From Microglena sp. YARC (lineage: Eukaryota; Chlorophyta; Chlorophyceae; Chlamydomonadales; Chlamydomonadaceae), in NCBI GenBank assembly GCA_022414725.1, contig CM039463.1, positions 89,914,484 through 89,978,483 of the forward strand: DNA of 64,000 nt, read 5' to 3'. The notes under the pieces are model-generated. The model searched no databases. It was not told the DNA's origin and saw nothing but the letters and a program-made list of their open reading frames with translations. This document shows, piece by piece, positions 1 through 46,157 of this stretch (the stretch's first letter is position 1; every line of letters starts with the position of its first letter). Position numbers and translations under genes: made by a program.

Positions 1-270
1 TAGAAACAGGTAATACATCAATATCACAACTGTTATCATAACTGCCATAAATGTGATCATAACTGTTACAACTGTGATCATAGTTGTTATCATATATATT
101 TTAATTGTGATCAGCACTGTCCTAGCAGTGAAATTGTCATAACTGTCATTAGTTTCATGGCTGTGCAATTGTCATAACTGTCATAACTGTCACATCTATC
201 ATAGCTGTGCACTTGTCAGACCTGTTATAACTTTCACGACAGTCATAACTGTGCGCTTTCTTCCCAAATT
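1..270. repeat. degenerate tandem repeat in PDE-A intron
   Basis: Imperfect repetition of short units of the type CATAACTGT and TGATCATA fills this stretch up to the first recognisable splice acceptor (AG at 273-274). No coding signal is seen. It is taken as the 3' part of an intron whose upstream exon lies outside the window. Confidence 0.5.
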
Positions 271-274
271 GCAG

Positions 275-36294
<36,020 letters not shown>

Positions 36295-36549
36295 AAGACT
36301 GAAGATGCTTTAGGCTGCATTTTGGAGCTTGAGTGCCATAGGCCTAGTAAGGGGAAGCTAGTAAGCACTTAGCTGGTCAGCACTTGGGTTAAGCTGATGC
36401 ATGTTTAGGGTTTGGGTGGTTTTAAGGTTCAGGTGGTTCAGGAAAAGAAGTCATGACCAGCTAAGTGCTGGACAGCTTCCCCCTACCCGTAGGTCCCACA
36501 GGGGGGCAAATGGCCCAGCGACTGACAGCATCTAGAAGTAAGCCGCCGC

Positions 36550-36732
36550 TTGTGGCTCAATGGCAGAGCTTCTTGAACGACGTAGTTGCCGGGTTCGAAT
36601 CCCCACGGGTTCGCGGTCGCTGTCAACTGCCATGGTAGCTTTGTCCAGGTAAAGTAGCAGCCCGTTTCCTACCGCCGTAAGACGGGGCTCCCTTAATACC
36701 ATGCCCCACCAGGCGTTAACATTACTTTTTTT
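36550..36732 (+). mobile_element. SINE-1 copy, tRNA-derived, in the PDE-A 3' flank
   Basis: Box A-like TGGCTCAATGGC (36553-36564) and perfect box B GGTTCGAATCC (36592-36602) at tRNA-like spacing, but no closed acceptor stem, so not a working tRNA. The body has GCCATGGTAGC and CCGTAAGACGGGGCTCCC, and the 3' end ACCATGCCCCACCAGGCGTTA runs into T7. CTTGTGG flanks it on both sides (36549-36555, 36740-36746). It is absent from the matching place in PDE-B (about 56185-56195). Confidence 0.75.
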
Positions 36733-36749
36733 GCCACCCCTTGTGGACT

Positions 36750-38000
36750 TGGTGTCAACCAAGCCAGTTTTTTGGCATATCGTAAGCCCCTAGGCATCCT
36801 TGTGCAGCTATGTGAGTCTGTCCATGCCTCAGGGGCTGCACATGCCGCCCCACCGACAGCTATACGTTGGCTAAATCTTGGTTGCTGGAGTAGCTGAGTA
36901 TTTTTGTCAAAACTGAATGGAAGCTTCCCAGGCTACACGTTTCTGCAGGGATTTCTATTTTTGCAGAGCCCCCCCCACCCCCCTCCCCAGAGGGGAAGCC
37001 TCCAGGGTCACCCCCTTGTCCGTTTGGTCAAGGACTTGTTGTAGCTCTGGGGAATTATAAGGGCTGAATCTTCATACATGCATCGCACATGCCTGGGTAT
37101 GTTTGAATGTATTAACCTGTTGCGTGTATTATAATAATAGTTATAGTAATAGTTATTATAATAATTATATTATTAAAATAGTTAGTATAGTCAGAGTATA
37201 TGGTTAGTACATATTATGGTTAGACGGTGAGAGCCTTGTATTCCTTTGGTGGCACATCACTGCTATTTGTTTTTAGCTACACATAGCAGCTTCTAAGCAG
37301 CTCCTTTTCTCCGTGCGTGGGTGAAGCCAGAAGCTAGCTAGTTTAAAATGCAGCTGAAAGCTTTGGGATTAACCCAGTGGCTGGCTGATGGAGCTGGTTG
37401 GAAGCAACCATGCAATGTGTAGCCCAGAAAAGAAACAGGAGAGTGTATGCTGGTGCCTTGATCTGCATAGGCATGTGCTCTCATGTGTTTGGACCTCGTA
37501 TCCAGATGATTTCTCGCGATTATATCGGCATCAGGTTGGTCATCGGACGATCATCAGATGATTCATATAAGTCCAGTCGTAGGTGGGACGTCATTTTGAT
37601 CCAATGGTGCCTCCCACCCAATGTGCGGGGTGTCACATCCTTTGACTGGTTTTTCATTTATGGTTGAAATGCTGTCATAAAAACAATGAGTGGATCTAGA
37701 GATTTGGAAGAACAAACTGCACCCACCTTGGGGTGCCAGGTTGTTTGGGCCGAGTGACTTGTTTAATTGGAAATTGGTTTCATGGGATATAAGAAAGAAG
37801 GCGGTAAATGGGCACGATAAGGAAAAGCGCTGGATAATGGAGGAAAGTGAGAACGCAATTGAGGAAAGTGTCAGGCAACGCAAGTATGTCTTGGGTGCGG
37901 TTGCTCATACATCTCCACGCATATTGAAGCGACTCCGCCTGTGGAGTGGTTTGGTGGTGGTAAATTCATTCTTGACCGCCCATCTGCTTGACTGGCCATC
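36750..38000. other. 3' flank shared with PDE-B (end of inverted arm)
   Basis: Sequence continues to match the complement of 54050-56180: GCACATGCCGCCCCACCGAC, CAAATCTTGGTTGCTG-type text, a GAGCCCCCCCC...CCAGGGTCACC repeat at 36963-37030, and CAATGAGTGGATCTAG at 37684. Similarity fades at about 37985, where CTGCTTGACTGGCCAT repeats begin. No gene is recognised. Confidence 0.75.
37270..37433. mobile_element. foldback/MITE-like element, copy b
   Basis: Related to the 35.65-kb element by AGCTACACATAGCAGCTTCT and AAGCAGCTCC at its left end. The right end GGAGCTGGTTGGAAGC...GTGTAGC is the diverged complement. Counterpart in the PDE-B arm at 54893-55058. Confidence 0.6.
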
Positions 38001-38120
38001 TGCTTGACTGGCCATCTGCTTGACTGGCCATCTGCTTGACTGGCCATCTGCTTGACTGGCCATGTTCTTGACTGGCTGTCTTCTTGACTGGCCATCTTCT
38101 TGACTGGCCATCTTCTTGAC
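37975..38120. repeat. tandem repeat CTGCTTGACTGGCCAT
   Basis: About nine 16-bp units (ATCTGCTTGACTGGCC, then ATCTTCTTGACTGGCC). It lies at the end of the inverted arm; the PDE-B side has only one related ATTCTTGATAGGCCATC unit near 54080-54100. Confidence 0.85.
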
Positions 38121-38159
38121 CGGCAGCTTCACCTAGCATATATATATTGCCCTATATAC

Positions 38160-38664
38160 TATGGGACCCCACACTACAGGTGCTTCCTTCCCCAGTCCTG
38201 ACCTAAATGATTTTATTATCCGTCCCCAGTCCTTGACAAAGCAGACTAGCTCTTGTTACAGGCCAAGTTACATATATTTAAATAGTTCCCTTTGCCCCTC
38301 AGATAATCCCAGGAATTCTTGTCTACAAGAATACCAGGGATTGGGGGGGATGTTGTAGACGACTTATATGTCGTTACATGAGTTACCTGTCGCCATGCAG
38401 TACTGTGCACTACAAACTACATGCCTTTATCATCGCCACCGTGCGACTTACTCTCTCTCTTCCATCTATGTAACGATTGAGTCTGCAGTGTCTCTCCCGA
38501 TTACTAAAGTGGAGGATCTCTCTCCTAGCTGTGAGGCTAGGGATTAGCGTTGGGTCGAGAGAGGGGTTAATACCTGTGGTCCCATACATCGAGACTCCAG
38601 CCTCCCAAACTCGGTGTATGGATACAGCCGTCATATTTGTAACATCAACTATACATACCTGTCA
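38160..38664 (+). mobile_element. 3' end of an LTR retrotransposon: polypurine tract and 3' LTR
   Basis: GGGATTGGGGGGGA (38337-38350) is a typical polypurine tract and is followed directly by TGTTGTAGACGAC, a typical LTR start. A likely LTR end is ACCTGTCA at 38657-38664 (about 314 bp). No second LTR or pol sequence is seen to the left, so only the 3' end survives. The LTR end and any target duplication are uncertain. Confidence 0.5.
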
Positions 38665-38713
38665 TTGCGTATATTTGTCATTATGTTTATTTTATATTAG
38701 ATATACCTCACAT

Positions 38714-38805
38714 AAAAAAAGATAATGCCTGGAGGGGCGTGGTGTTAAGGGGACCCTCCCGTACGCCGCAGCTGGGGAAAGTCACCATGGCAGACATAGT
38801 AAGTG
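38714..38805 (-). other. LINE-2 3' untranslated tail
   Basis: Read on the minus strand after the TGA: CTGCCATGGTGACTTTCCCCAG, GTACGGGAGGGTCCCCTTAA, CACCACGCCCCTCCAGGCATTATC and seven T. The same pattern forms the 3' end of SINE-1 copies at 36.55 and 54.44 kb. Confidence 0.7.
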
Positions 38806-41514
38806 TCACCCTCCGGGCAGGAGGGACTCCTTCATGCGACGTGTGGCAAGAATGCTGGTACAGGAGGCGATAGATTCTCTGTGTAGCTTAGAGATGAGTT
38901 TGTCTACGTGTTCGCGACTGATCCCTAAGGTGGAGAGATTGGTAGTAGTTGTGATTGGTATGGTACCAGTGGTACCTATGGTGAAGACTAGGTAGTGGAC
39001 AAAGAATCCTTGTTGTTGAAGGATACGTTGGAGCCCCTTATGCTGAATGCTCTTTTCCTGGAATTTGATGTGGTGGTTAGTGTCTAAGCAGTAGCCCAGT
39101 TCAACTAGGTAGGCTTTTCTTGGTTTGGATTCGTCGTCAAGGAGGAGGAGATCAGGCCTGTATTTATCCCATATGGCTTGGGGAAGATCAGGGGGTTTGA
39201 GGGTGGTTGGAGGTCTCGTGGGAATGTCGGAGATCGCTTCACAAGTGCCTGCATCCATGTACATGGGTAGAGCCCCCAGAGCTCCTTTGGCTACTGCCTT
39301 TTGGATGAGTTGGACCGCCTTATTATGTCTGTTAATATACATTCCTTTGAAGACAGGGTGGCTGAAGCCAGCAAGAATATGGCCAGCTCCGTCCTGTGCT
39401 TTGCGACAAAGAGGGCAGTTATCATCAGAGGGGGGGCTAGTGCTGGTACCATAGGGGCGTTTGTATCTGTACGCCAGTTTCCTAGTCCATAAGCGTCCCC
39501 ACCTAGCCTTGTGGATTTGTATTTTTTGCCACCATTTGATGTCGGTGGATTGCCAGAAACGATTACTAGCCTGAGGGAGGAGGAAGGGGTTGGCTTGCTC
39601 CCACATGGAGGAGCATATGCCCGTGGTGTTGGCATGCCCAGTGTGCAGGGGGGTGGGGAGGTTAGCCTTGATACCCTTGGTGAGATTGTTGGCCGGGTGC
39701 CGGGGGGGCTGGTCCCCATTAATAGATGTGGGGGGCTGGACAGACGGCCAATGCATGTTGAGGTGCGCATGTTCCCCTGTTCTCACTGGTCCAATTACAT
39801 TGTATCCTGCCATCGCTTCTTTCGCGAGCGCGTCTGCCTCGTCATTCCCTACGATTCCTGAGTGAGATCGGACCTTAAGCAGGCGTGTGGTAGCAGCAGC
39901 GTTGTGTATGTTGATAATGTGGATGGCGATGTCTTGCAGGAGGTCGCGGTGTTTGTTTTCCCGGGTCCTGCTGGGATGGTAAATGTGCAGGTTAATAAGC
40001 TGCAAGGAGCATAAGCTGTCGGAGTAGATGGTGAGTTCTTCATCTATTTCGGAGTGTATGAGTGCTTGTTGGATTGCCACAAGTTTGGCGCGATTGATGT
40101 CGGCAGTGATGCCCTGTCCGCCAGGGTCTATGCGGAGGCAACGTGCAGCGGCCCTGGGGGAGTATACGCCTGCCCCTAGGCGTAGGACGCCGTCTTTGTC
40201 TATGATGGCACTTCCATCTGTGTAAAGAGCGAGGCCTGGTGCTTTTCGGATAGCATGTGTGCACGGGAGCACGGGGGGTGTTATGGGTGTGGGGTCTATC
40301 TGCATGGGGGTGGGTTGATGTGCCCAGGTCTTAAGGAGGGAGCTAAGTGCCTTGGGTAGGTGGGTGGTAGGAAGGCCCAGTTGAGAGGGGGGGGGACCTG
40401 GTCGGGGGATGGAAGTGGCTCCCATGTCCCTCATGGTTTGGGCCCATGTGGTGGGTGGTTTGTGGAGGTACTTGGCATGGCCAGCTGGGTTTGAGATGGC
40501 AATGAGTTTGTAGGTTCCTCTGTGTCTCTTGGCAGGGGTGAGTTTGCCCCCAGTCCAGATTAGGGAGGGGGTGAGGGGGTTGGCCTTGGGAGGCAGAGTG
40601 GCTAGTTCCATAGCCCATGGGTGATTTAGGAGGGCGTTATGGGCATATGTGGGTTTGTGTGGGACCAAGAGGATGGTGCACGCGGGTATATCAAGGGTGT
40701 GAGCATGTATGGCACTGCCTAGTGCCCATCGAACAGCCTTGTGGGCCTCTTCAGGGTTCTGGCTGGTGAGGTGTGTGTTTCCCCCGTACCAAGGTTGGGT
40801 GTAGCAGTGGGGTCCTAAGCCAAACAGTTGGCCAATGGGGGTGGGGTTGTTGCCCATGGGGAGGTGGGGACTCATTAGGAGGGGTGACGTGTCAAGGTCC
40901 GTTGTCATCCCCAGGGTGGACATAGCTTTGTGTATGGCAGGGGAGACACTGGAGATGGTAGTGTCTTTGTGCTGTGATAGGAGGGTGGCTACGTCTCCAG
41001 CGAAGGTTCCTGTGCTGTGGAGGGTCCAGAGGTGGGGAGAGTGTGCCTTGGTGGTATGGTATCTGTGGTGGAGGAGGTGGAGTTGGGAAAGGGGTATATG
41101 ACCAACACATTGGTCTGTTGGTGAGTAGATGTAGGTGGTGTCTCCGTTGTTGAGTTGGGGGGGTAGGTGGTGGTACCTGTCATTTAGGGTACCAGCCTGT
41201 ATGTGGTATTTACCGGGGGGTGGATATCCCAGTCTGGGTGTGGTCTGCCGTGTTAATGATGAGGTTTTGCCTGAGTTCGCTGTACCATTTGGCATCAAAC
41301 TCTCCTCCCTCCGCCCACTGTTATGTCCTTGTTGTTGGAGGTTAGTGAGGTGGAGGTCTTGTCTGGGTGGAATGGAGGGGGGGGGGGGGGGGGGGGGGGG
41401 GCTTTGGGGGTAGTTCAGTGTTGTAGGCATGGAGGAGTTCCTGAAATCTGGTGGGACCAACCAGCAGGGTGATTTGTTCCTCTGTGAGATGGACGGGGGA
41501 CCAAGTGACCACAA
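38806..41514 (-). CDS. LINE-2 C-terminal part: RNase H, zinc motif, restriction-like endonuclease
   Basis: 902 codons. RNase H signature: LALYTDGSA, then A-x-INRAKLVAIQQAL, IYSDSLCSLQLI and VRSHSGIVGNDEADALAKEA. Later CPLCRKAQDGAGH, a C-C-H motif whose expected last ligand appears to be replaced by Phe (ILAGFSHP). Next comes a PD-(D/E)xK-like region: KYRPDLLLLDD...AYLVELGYCLD, EKSIQHKGLQRIL and VFTIGTTGTI. This matches the C-terminal restriction-like endonuclease of algal LINEs. The first 50 codons re-read the linker in another frame; the true upstream frame joins across the C-run at 41379-41402. Stop TGA. Confidence 0.8.
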   Translation of the reverse strand: MWSLGPPSISQRNKSPCWLVPPDFRNSSMPTTLNYPQSPPPPPPPPSIPPRQDLHLTNLQQQGHNSGRREESLMPNGTANSGKTSSLTRQTTPRLGYPPPGKYHIQAGTLNDRYHHLPPQLNNGDTTYIYSPTDQCVGHIPLSQLHLLHHRYHTTKAHSPHLWTLHSTGTFAGDVATLLSQHKDTTISSVSPAIHKAMSTLGMTTDLDTSPLLMSPHLPMGNNPTPIGQLFGLGPHCYTQPWYGGNTHLTSQNPEEAHKAVRWALGSAIHAHTLDIPACTILLVPHKPTYAHNALLNHPWAMELATLPPKANPLTPSLIWTGGKLTPAKRHRGTYKLIAISNPAGHAKYLHKPPTTWAQTMRDMGATSIPRPGPPPSQLGLPTTHLPKALSSLLKTWAHQPTPMQIDPTPITPPVLPCTHAIRKAPGLALYTDGSAIIDKDGVLRLGAGVYSPRAAARCLRIDPGGQGITADINRAKLVAIQQALIHSEIDEELTIYSDSLCSLQLINLHIYHPSRTRENKHRDLLQDIAIHIINIHNAAATTRLLKVRSHSGIVGNDEADALAKEAMAGYNVIGPVRTGEHAHLNMHWPSVQPPTSINGDQPPRHPANNLTKGIKANLPTPLHTGHANTTGICSSMWEQANPFLLPQASNRFWQSTDIKWWQKIQIHKARWGRLWTRKLAYRYKRPYGTSTSPPSDDNCPLCRKAQDGAGHILAGFSHPVFKGMYINRHNKAVQLIQKAVAKGALGALPMYMDAGTCEAISDIPTRPPTTLKPPDLPQAIWDKYRPDLLLLDDESKPRKAYLVELGYCLDTNHHIKFQEKSIQHKGLQRILQQQGFFVHYLVFTIGTTGTIPITTTTNLSTLGISREHVDKLISKLHRESIASCTSILATRRMKESLLPGG

Positions 41515-42691
41515 TGGAGGTGGCAGAGGAGTAGGTGTGGGAATGCACGGGGAGGCCAGCAGTTATGTAACAAGGGAGATGGTGGTAGAGAATGGTGCAT
41601 GGGGCTTTCTGGACCCTCCAATATCTGTGATGGGGGGTTTCTCGAGGTTCGTTAGCCTTCCTCTTTTGGGCTCTGAAGCCCAGGAGGTGGGTCAGGCTGT
41701 GTTGGTTGCCATATAGGAGGTGGAGGAGCTTGGCTGGGGTTGGGGGAGCAAGAAGGTCTGGGGTAGAGACAGCATGCACCAGGTCGTCGGGGGAGCTGTT
41801 CTTACGGATGGTGTGGTGTTTGTAGTAGGAGGCGTCAGTACATTTGTGGGTGTCATTTCTGATGAATTGCATTCTGGCAGTCCAAGCAATCTTGGGGTCA
41901 GTGCTCCAGGCTTGAGCATACTTGGTGGGGTGAAGATAGGACTCTCTGGCCCACCACATGTGTGCATTGGAGGCAGGGATCTCCTCGATATTATGCGTGG
42001 GGGGCTGTGTTGTGGTTGGGGTAGGGATGCCGGCATTGGGGGTCAAGGGTCGGGGCAGTATGGGGGCGGTGTCCCAGTTGTTAAGGTGGTGGCTGATAGT
42101 ATATGTGGAGAACTTGGTAATGTGCCGTTGGGGGATGCGTAGGTGGATGGGGAGGGTCCTCGATGCCAAGGGCAGGGGGCTGTGGCAGGAGTAGGGTTGA
42201 GGTAGGCTTCCAGGTGGGGGTGGAGAGCACATGTGTAGGCTGAGTCTGTTGAGGGCAACTTTATGCCTAGTGGAGACTCTTGTGCCATAGGTGTGCGAGA
42301 GGGTATTGGATGGGATGATTGTGGTCCCACCAGGGCTCACAATGTCAGCTAGGGAAGTAATGCCCAAGGGGATGAGGGTTTTGAGAAGATTGGGGGGAAT
42401 GGTGTGTTAGGGTATGTCCGGGAGGGAGTCTTGAAGGGGGTTGAGTAGGGTTTCATCCTCCATATGGATTTGGATGGAGGCTCTTTTGAGGATGTGCATT
42501 TGCCTGGCCAGGGTAAAGTATTGAAGTGTGTGGCTGGGCAAGGTAAGAGGATCCATACCCTGGAGCATAGCAGCTTCTTTGTGGAGGAGGGCTGTAGTGA
42601 GCCTGCCTAGTTTCCCTGTGTCGTTGAGGGACCTAGTGAAGTGGGCTGCTGTAATTTGAGCATAGTCCACCATTAGGGAGGGGATGCCCAA
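41342..42691 (-). pseudogene. LINE-2 region between RT and RNase H
   Basis: Two segments (42691-42407 and 42367-41342) follow the RT thumb. The first contains MGIPSLMVDYAQITAAHF, typical of LINE thumbs (G-x-P-x-L...A...A). The second is a 341-codon connector, Pro/Thr/His-rich, with no recognised domain, ending in a Pro run at the homopolymer. Confidence 0.6.
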
Positions 42692-42816
42692 TCCTGCCTG
42701 TCCAAGGGGAGGCAGACACTAGCAGGTGGGAAGGAGGGGTAAAGGTCACAGCATTTTTTAGCTAGGGTCCATATGGGCTTTTCTAAGATGCCTATATCCG
42801 AGTAGCTGTAGGGTGC

Positions 42817-44290
42817 TTAAGTCATAGGGTAGGTGATGGCAGGTTTAATACACGTGGTGATGAGTCTGAGACATTGGAGAGGGGTCGCGCCTTTCGGTTT
42901 GGCAGTGGTGAGGATTTGGTGTCCTTTACTATGTATGAGAGCCAGGGCTTGTTTCATGAGGGGTCTCCAGTTTAGGGTGAGGCTAACCGGCACCCCTAGA
43001 TACTTGTATGGTTCATTGGGGGGAAGGTATGTAGCCCATGTGTCGTTAATGAGGATGGTGTTTTGGAGAAGTTTGGTTAGGGCCTTGTGGTTGGTGGGGT
43101 CCTTGGGGTGGGAGCCATGCAATATGCCAGTGATCATGCATTTACCCCCGTTAAGAGGAATCCCAGACCAAGTACTGAATTGTTGCACTTTAAGGCATTG
43201 TACCTTGAGGTTGTCTGCTGTGTTAATGACCACACTGGTGTCATCAGCATATCCTAGACTACCTGTTTTATCTTGGTCAGTATTGGATGTTGAGTTTATG
43301 CCTTGCTTGTATCCTCTGCCCCCGGCTTGTAGCCATCTGAGGAGAGGTTTGATGAAAATGATGAAGAGTAGGGGGGAGAGGGTGTCACCTTGGATGGTGC
43401 CTCGTGTGATTTGAATGGGTTTGCCTTGGGTGTTGTTGAGGTACATGTGGGTGGTAGCCCCGTTGTAAATTCCTTTCATAGTTTCAATGACATCTACCGG
43501 GATTCCAAGGTCATACATAGTTTGGAGCAGCTTGTCATGGTCCACCATATTAAAGGCAGATGAGAAGTCAAAGTAGGCAGCAAACAGGTCTCCTTTTGAG
43601 TGGGCCGCATCCTCGATGTCATGTGGGTGGGTGAGCTGCCTATGGGTGCTTCTGTTCTGTCTGAATCCCTCTAAGGAGTCACTGAGGACTTGGTATTGGT
43701 CTAGTATTTGGACATTACTGTTGTAACCATGTTAGTCCACAATTTACCCATCGTGTTGTTTAGGCCATTGGCGCCAATAGGTCTGTAGTGGTTGGCTTGG
43801 GTGGGGTCTCCTTTCTTGTAAAGCATGATGGTGTTGGAGGTCTTCCAGCAAATGGGGGTGTAGCCAGTGATCCACATAAGCCCAAACATTTTATGTATGG
43901 TGTGGTGCCAAGACCAGGGGAGGCAGGTTAGGAGTTCATTGGGGATTCCGTCTGGGCCAGCCTGTTTGCTTTTTGCTACGTGTTGGATGCATGTTTGGTA
44001 ATTAGAGAACTCCATGAGGTAGGGTAGGATGGGGTTGGAGTGTTGGTGGGGTTGGGCCTTGGTTTCTAGGGAGAATGTGTCTAGCAGGGAGGCCCATGGA
44101 GGGGGGCGGTCTGTCTGTCTTGGGGTAGGTATTTGCCGGTGCACGTGCGGTGAGGGGGGGCCATCATGTGTCCCATGTACTCCTCCAAGATGTCCAGGAG
44201 GTCATTAGTGGACGTTTTGTGTTGGCCAGTGGTGGGGTCTTGGAGGGTCTGGGGTGACGTCGGGTTCTCAGAGGTTTTGAAGATTTCTGT
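42817..44290 (-). pseudogene. LINE-2 reverse transcriptase
   Basis: Segments 44290-43701 (frame open from KPTEIFKTSENP) and 43548-42817. Motifs: KSKQAGPDGIPNELL, MLYKKGDPTQANHYRPIGANG, the FDFSSAFN-type motif A just before 43548, GTIQGDTLSPLLFIIFI, the catalytic YADD (43240-43251) and LNGGKCMITG. One or more frameshifts lie at about 43550-43700. Copies RNA into DNA at the nicked target in related elements. Confidence 0.85.
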
Positions 44291-45338
44291 GGGCTTGTTT
44301 AGGTTTGTTGGATAATTGGGTCATGAAGGCTGCTTTGCCAGTGGCGGTAGCTGCTTGTCTGCTGTTCGTGAGAATTCTCCGGAGGGCAGGGAGGGCCTCA
44401 TCGAGGGTTATATTGATTGCAGCCAAGAGGGAGGCATGGTCTGAGGCAAACTGGATATGGGTGAGGGTGTTAGGATGGTTTTGGCATGTTTCTAGGAGAG
44501 TAGATTGGGCGGTGTGATAGGAGTTGGGGTCGGTGGTTAGGAGTTTCCTGTACGTCTTCAGCTGTTGGATATGGGAGTTGATTTTGGCGTGGGCTTTGCT
44601 CTTCTTTCTGTCAAGGAAGTGCCCTGGGATTTGGTTCCTGGTAGGGCAGGTGTCAAACATAGTGGTGAGGGCCATCCTATGAGGTTCCATAATCTGGTCG
44701 CTGAGATGGTCGAGGTCTAATCCTTTTGCAAGGAGAGTGTGTTTGACGTGGGGGAGGTGGGATGGCAGGGAATTGTCTCCTAAGAGGTTGGTGGCCTGGT
44801 CCCACCAGTCCCTGATGGGCTGGGTGTGTTCCATGAAGAAGGTAGTGTGCGTTTCTTCAATGGCCTTACTAGTGGCGTTCATGGAGGCCTTGCTGACGGG
44901 GGTAACTAGTTGTTGGGGTCTAGGAGGGGGGGTGTCAGTCAAAGTCAGGGGTATGGGAAGGTAAATAGGGGGGATAATTTGGTTAAGGGCCATGTGGTCT
45001 TGGTATCCTCCGACCTCCGGTCTTTTCACTAATATGGGGGTGGAGGGGGTTGGGGCAAGGGGAAATGAGGATGTCATCGATTCTGCTGTGGTGCTCGAGG
45101 TTGCCTTCCTGGTAGCAATGGAAGGTGGGTGCTCTAGTGAAAGGGTTGGTGGGGTGGAGGTTGAGTTGGGAGCACATAGATATGTGATGTTGGTCTGTGT
45201 GGGAAGTGGCGTGGGTAGATCTATCTGAGGGAAAGAGGCTTGCATTCCTATCCCCTCCACAGAGTGTGGTGTGATTGGGCTTTTTGGTGTGAGTCCCGAT
45301 GTATGTATAGGCGGCTTGCCGTTGCTGGGGTTGGTCAT
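44268..45338 (-). CDS. LINE-2 linker between endonuclease and RT
   Basis: 356 codons, Pro/Thr-rich at first, then helical and basic (RNQIPGHFLDRKKSKAHAKINSHIQQLK...ALRRILTNSR). This is the usual position of the region between the APE and RT domains of LINEs. It overlaps in another frame with the end of the endonuclease and with the RT start, so frameshifts bound it on both sides. No catalytic motif. Confidence 0.55.
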   Translation of the reverse strand: MTNPSNGKPPIHTSGLTPKSPITPHSVEGIGMQASFPQIDLPTPLPTQTNITYLCAPNSTSTPPTLSLEHPPSIATRKATSSTTAESMTSSFPLAPTPSTPILVKRPEVGGYQDHMALNQIIPPIYLPIPLTLTDTPPPRPQQLVTPVSKASMNATSKAIEETHTTFFMEHTQPIRDWWDQATNLLGDNSLPSHLPHVKHTLLAKGLDLDHLSDQIMEPHRMALTTMFDTCPTRNQIPGHFLDRKKSKAHAKINSHIQQLKTYRKLLTTDPNSYHTAQSTLLETCQNHPNTLTHIQFASDHASLLAAINITLDEALPALRRILTNSRQAATATGKAAFMTQLSNKPKQAHRNLQNL

Positions 45339-45519
45339 GAGGCATGTAGACGCCTATGATGTGTGTAGGAGTTGGGGTGGTTGAGCCGAAGGTGATGTGC
45401 ACCAGGCAACCAGCCAGGTCTGCATTGACTTTATGGTGGTCGGGGGGGCCTAATTGCTTGTGGGTGAGGATTATGACCCCTCCTTTACCATGGTTGTTGT
45501 CCGGAATTTGGGCCACACT
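44983..45519 (-). pseudogene. LINE-2 APE endonuclease, C-terminal part
   Basis: Continues from the hAT insertion site with VAQIPDNNHGKGGVIILTH, then HIIGVYMPHD, LCGGDRNA (G-G-D-x-N motif) and SRIDDILIS (S-R-I-D motif), the conserved APE-type active-site blocks. The N-terminal part lies across the hAT at 47309-47502. The target duplication GCCACACT falls in the codons for SVA. Confidence 0.8.
45512..45519. repeat. hAT target-site duplication, left
   Basis: GCCACACT, repeated at 47309-47316. Eight bases, the length typical of hAT insertions. Confidence 0.85.
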
Positions 45520-46116
45520 CAGGGTAGGACAATGGCCTCCCAGGAAATTGCTGTGAAAAAGGAACTCTGATTTTAGAGCTCCGGTACACGTTTTGGGCCA
45601 TTTTTTTAAACCGCACTTTTTTTGTTTTTCCTTCTTTTTCTTCCTTTTCGGCCGCACTTATGGTTTTAAAACTTCCGATACACTTTAGGTGGTCATTTTG
45701 GGGCCTCTGTGTTACAAAATTTCGTATTTGGGTTCTGCTTTAAATATAAGACACATAGCAGATTGGAATCATCATTCATTGCAAGATATGATATTCTATA
45801 ACTTGGAGCCTGCAAACCCTACAACATTTTAAGTAAAGCTGAACTCCTGGGTCACCTGCGATCAATTTAATTAGGCCAGCGGGCCACAAATTGCACTCAA
45901 CATTGATTGACTGATATAGGTCGCACTATGCTGTAAAACCCATGTGCCTAACAACAGCCCCATTTGAAGTAAAGCTGAGCTCCTGGGTCACCTACGATCA
46001 ATCTAATTAGGCCAGAAATTGCCATCAGGCTAATTAGGCCACAAATTGCAGTCAACATTGATCGACTGATATAGGTCGCACTATGCTGTAAAACCCATGT
46101 GCCTAACAACGGGGGG

Positions 46117-46157
<41 letters not shown>

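Noticed and set aside
37871..38132. Open frame with QADGQSSRWPVK repeats
   Set aside because: Product of the 16-bp CTGCTTGACTGGCCAT tandem repeat.
40028..42330. Plus-strand open frames across the LINE-2 region
   Set aside because: Shadows of the minus-strand LINE polyprotein; no motifs of their own.
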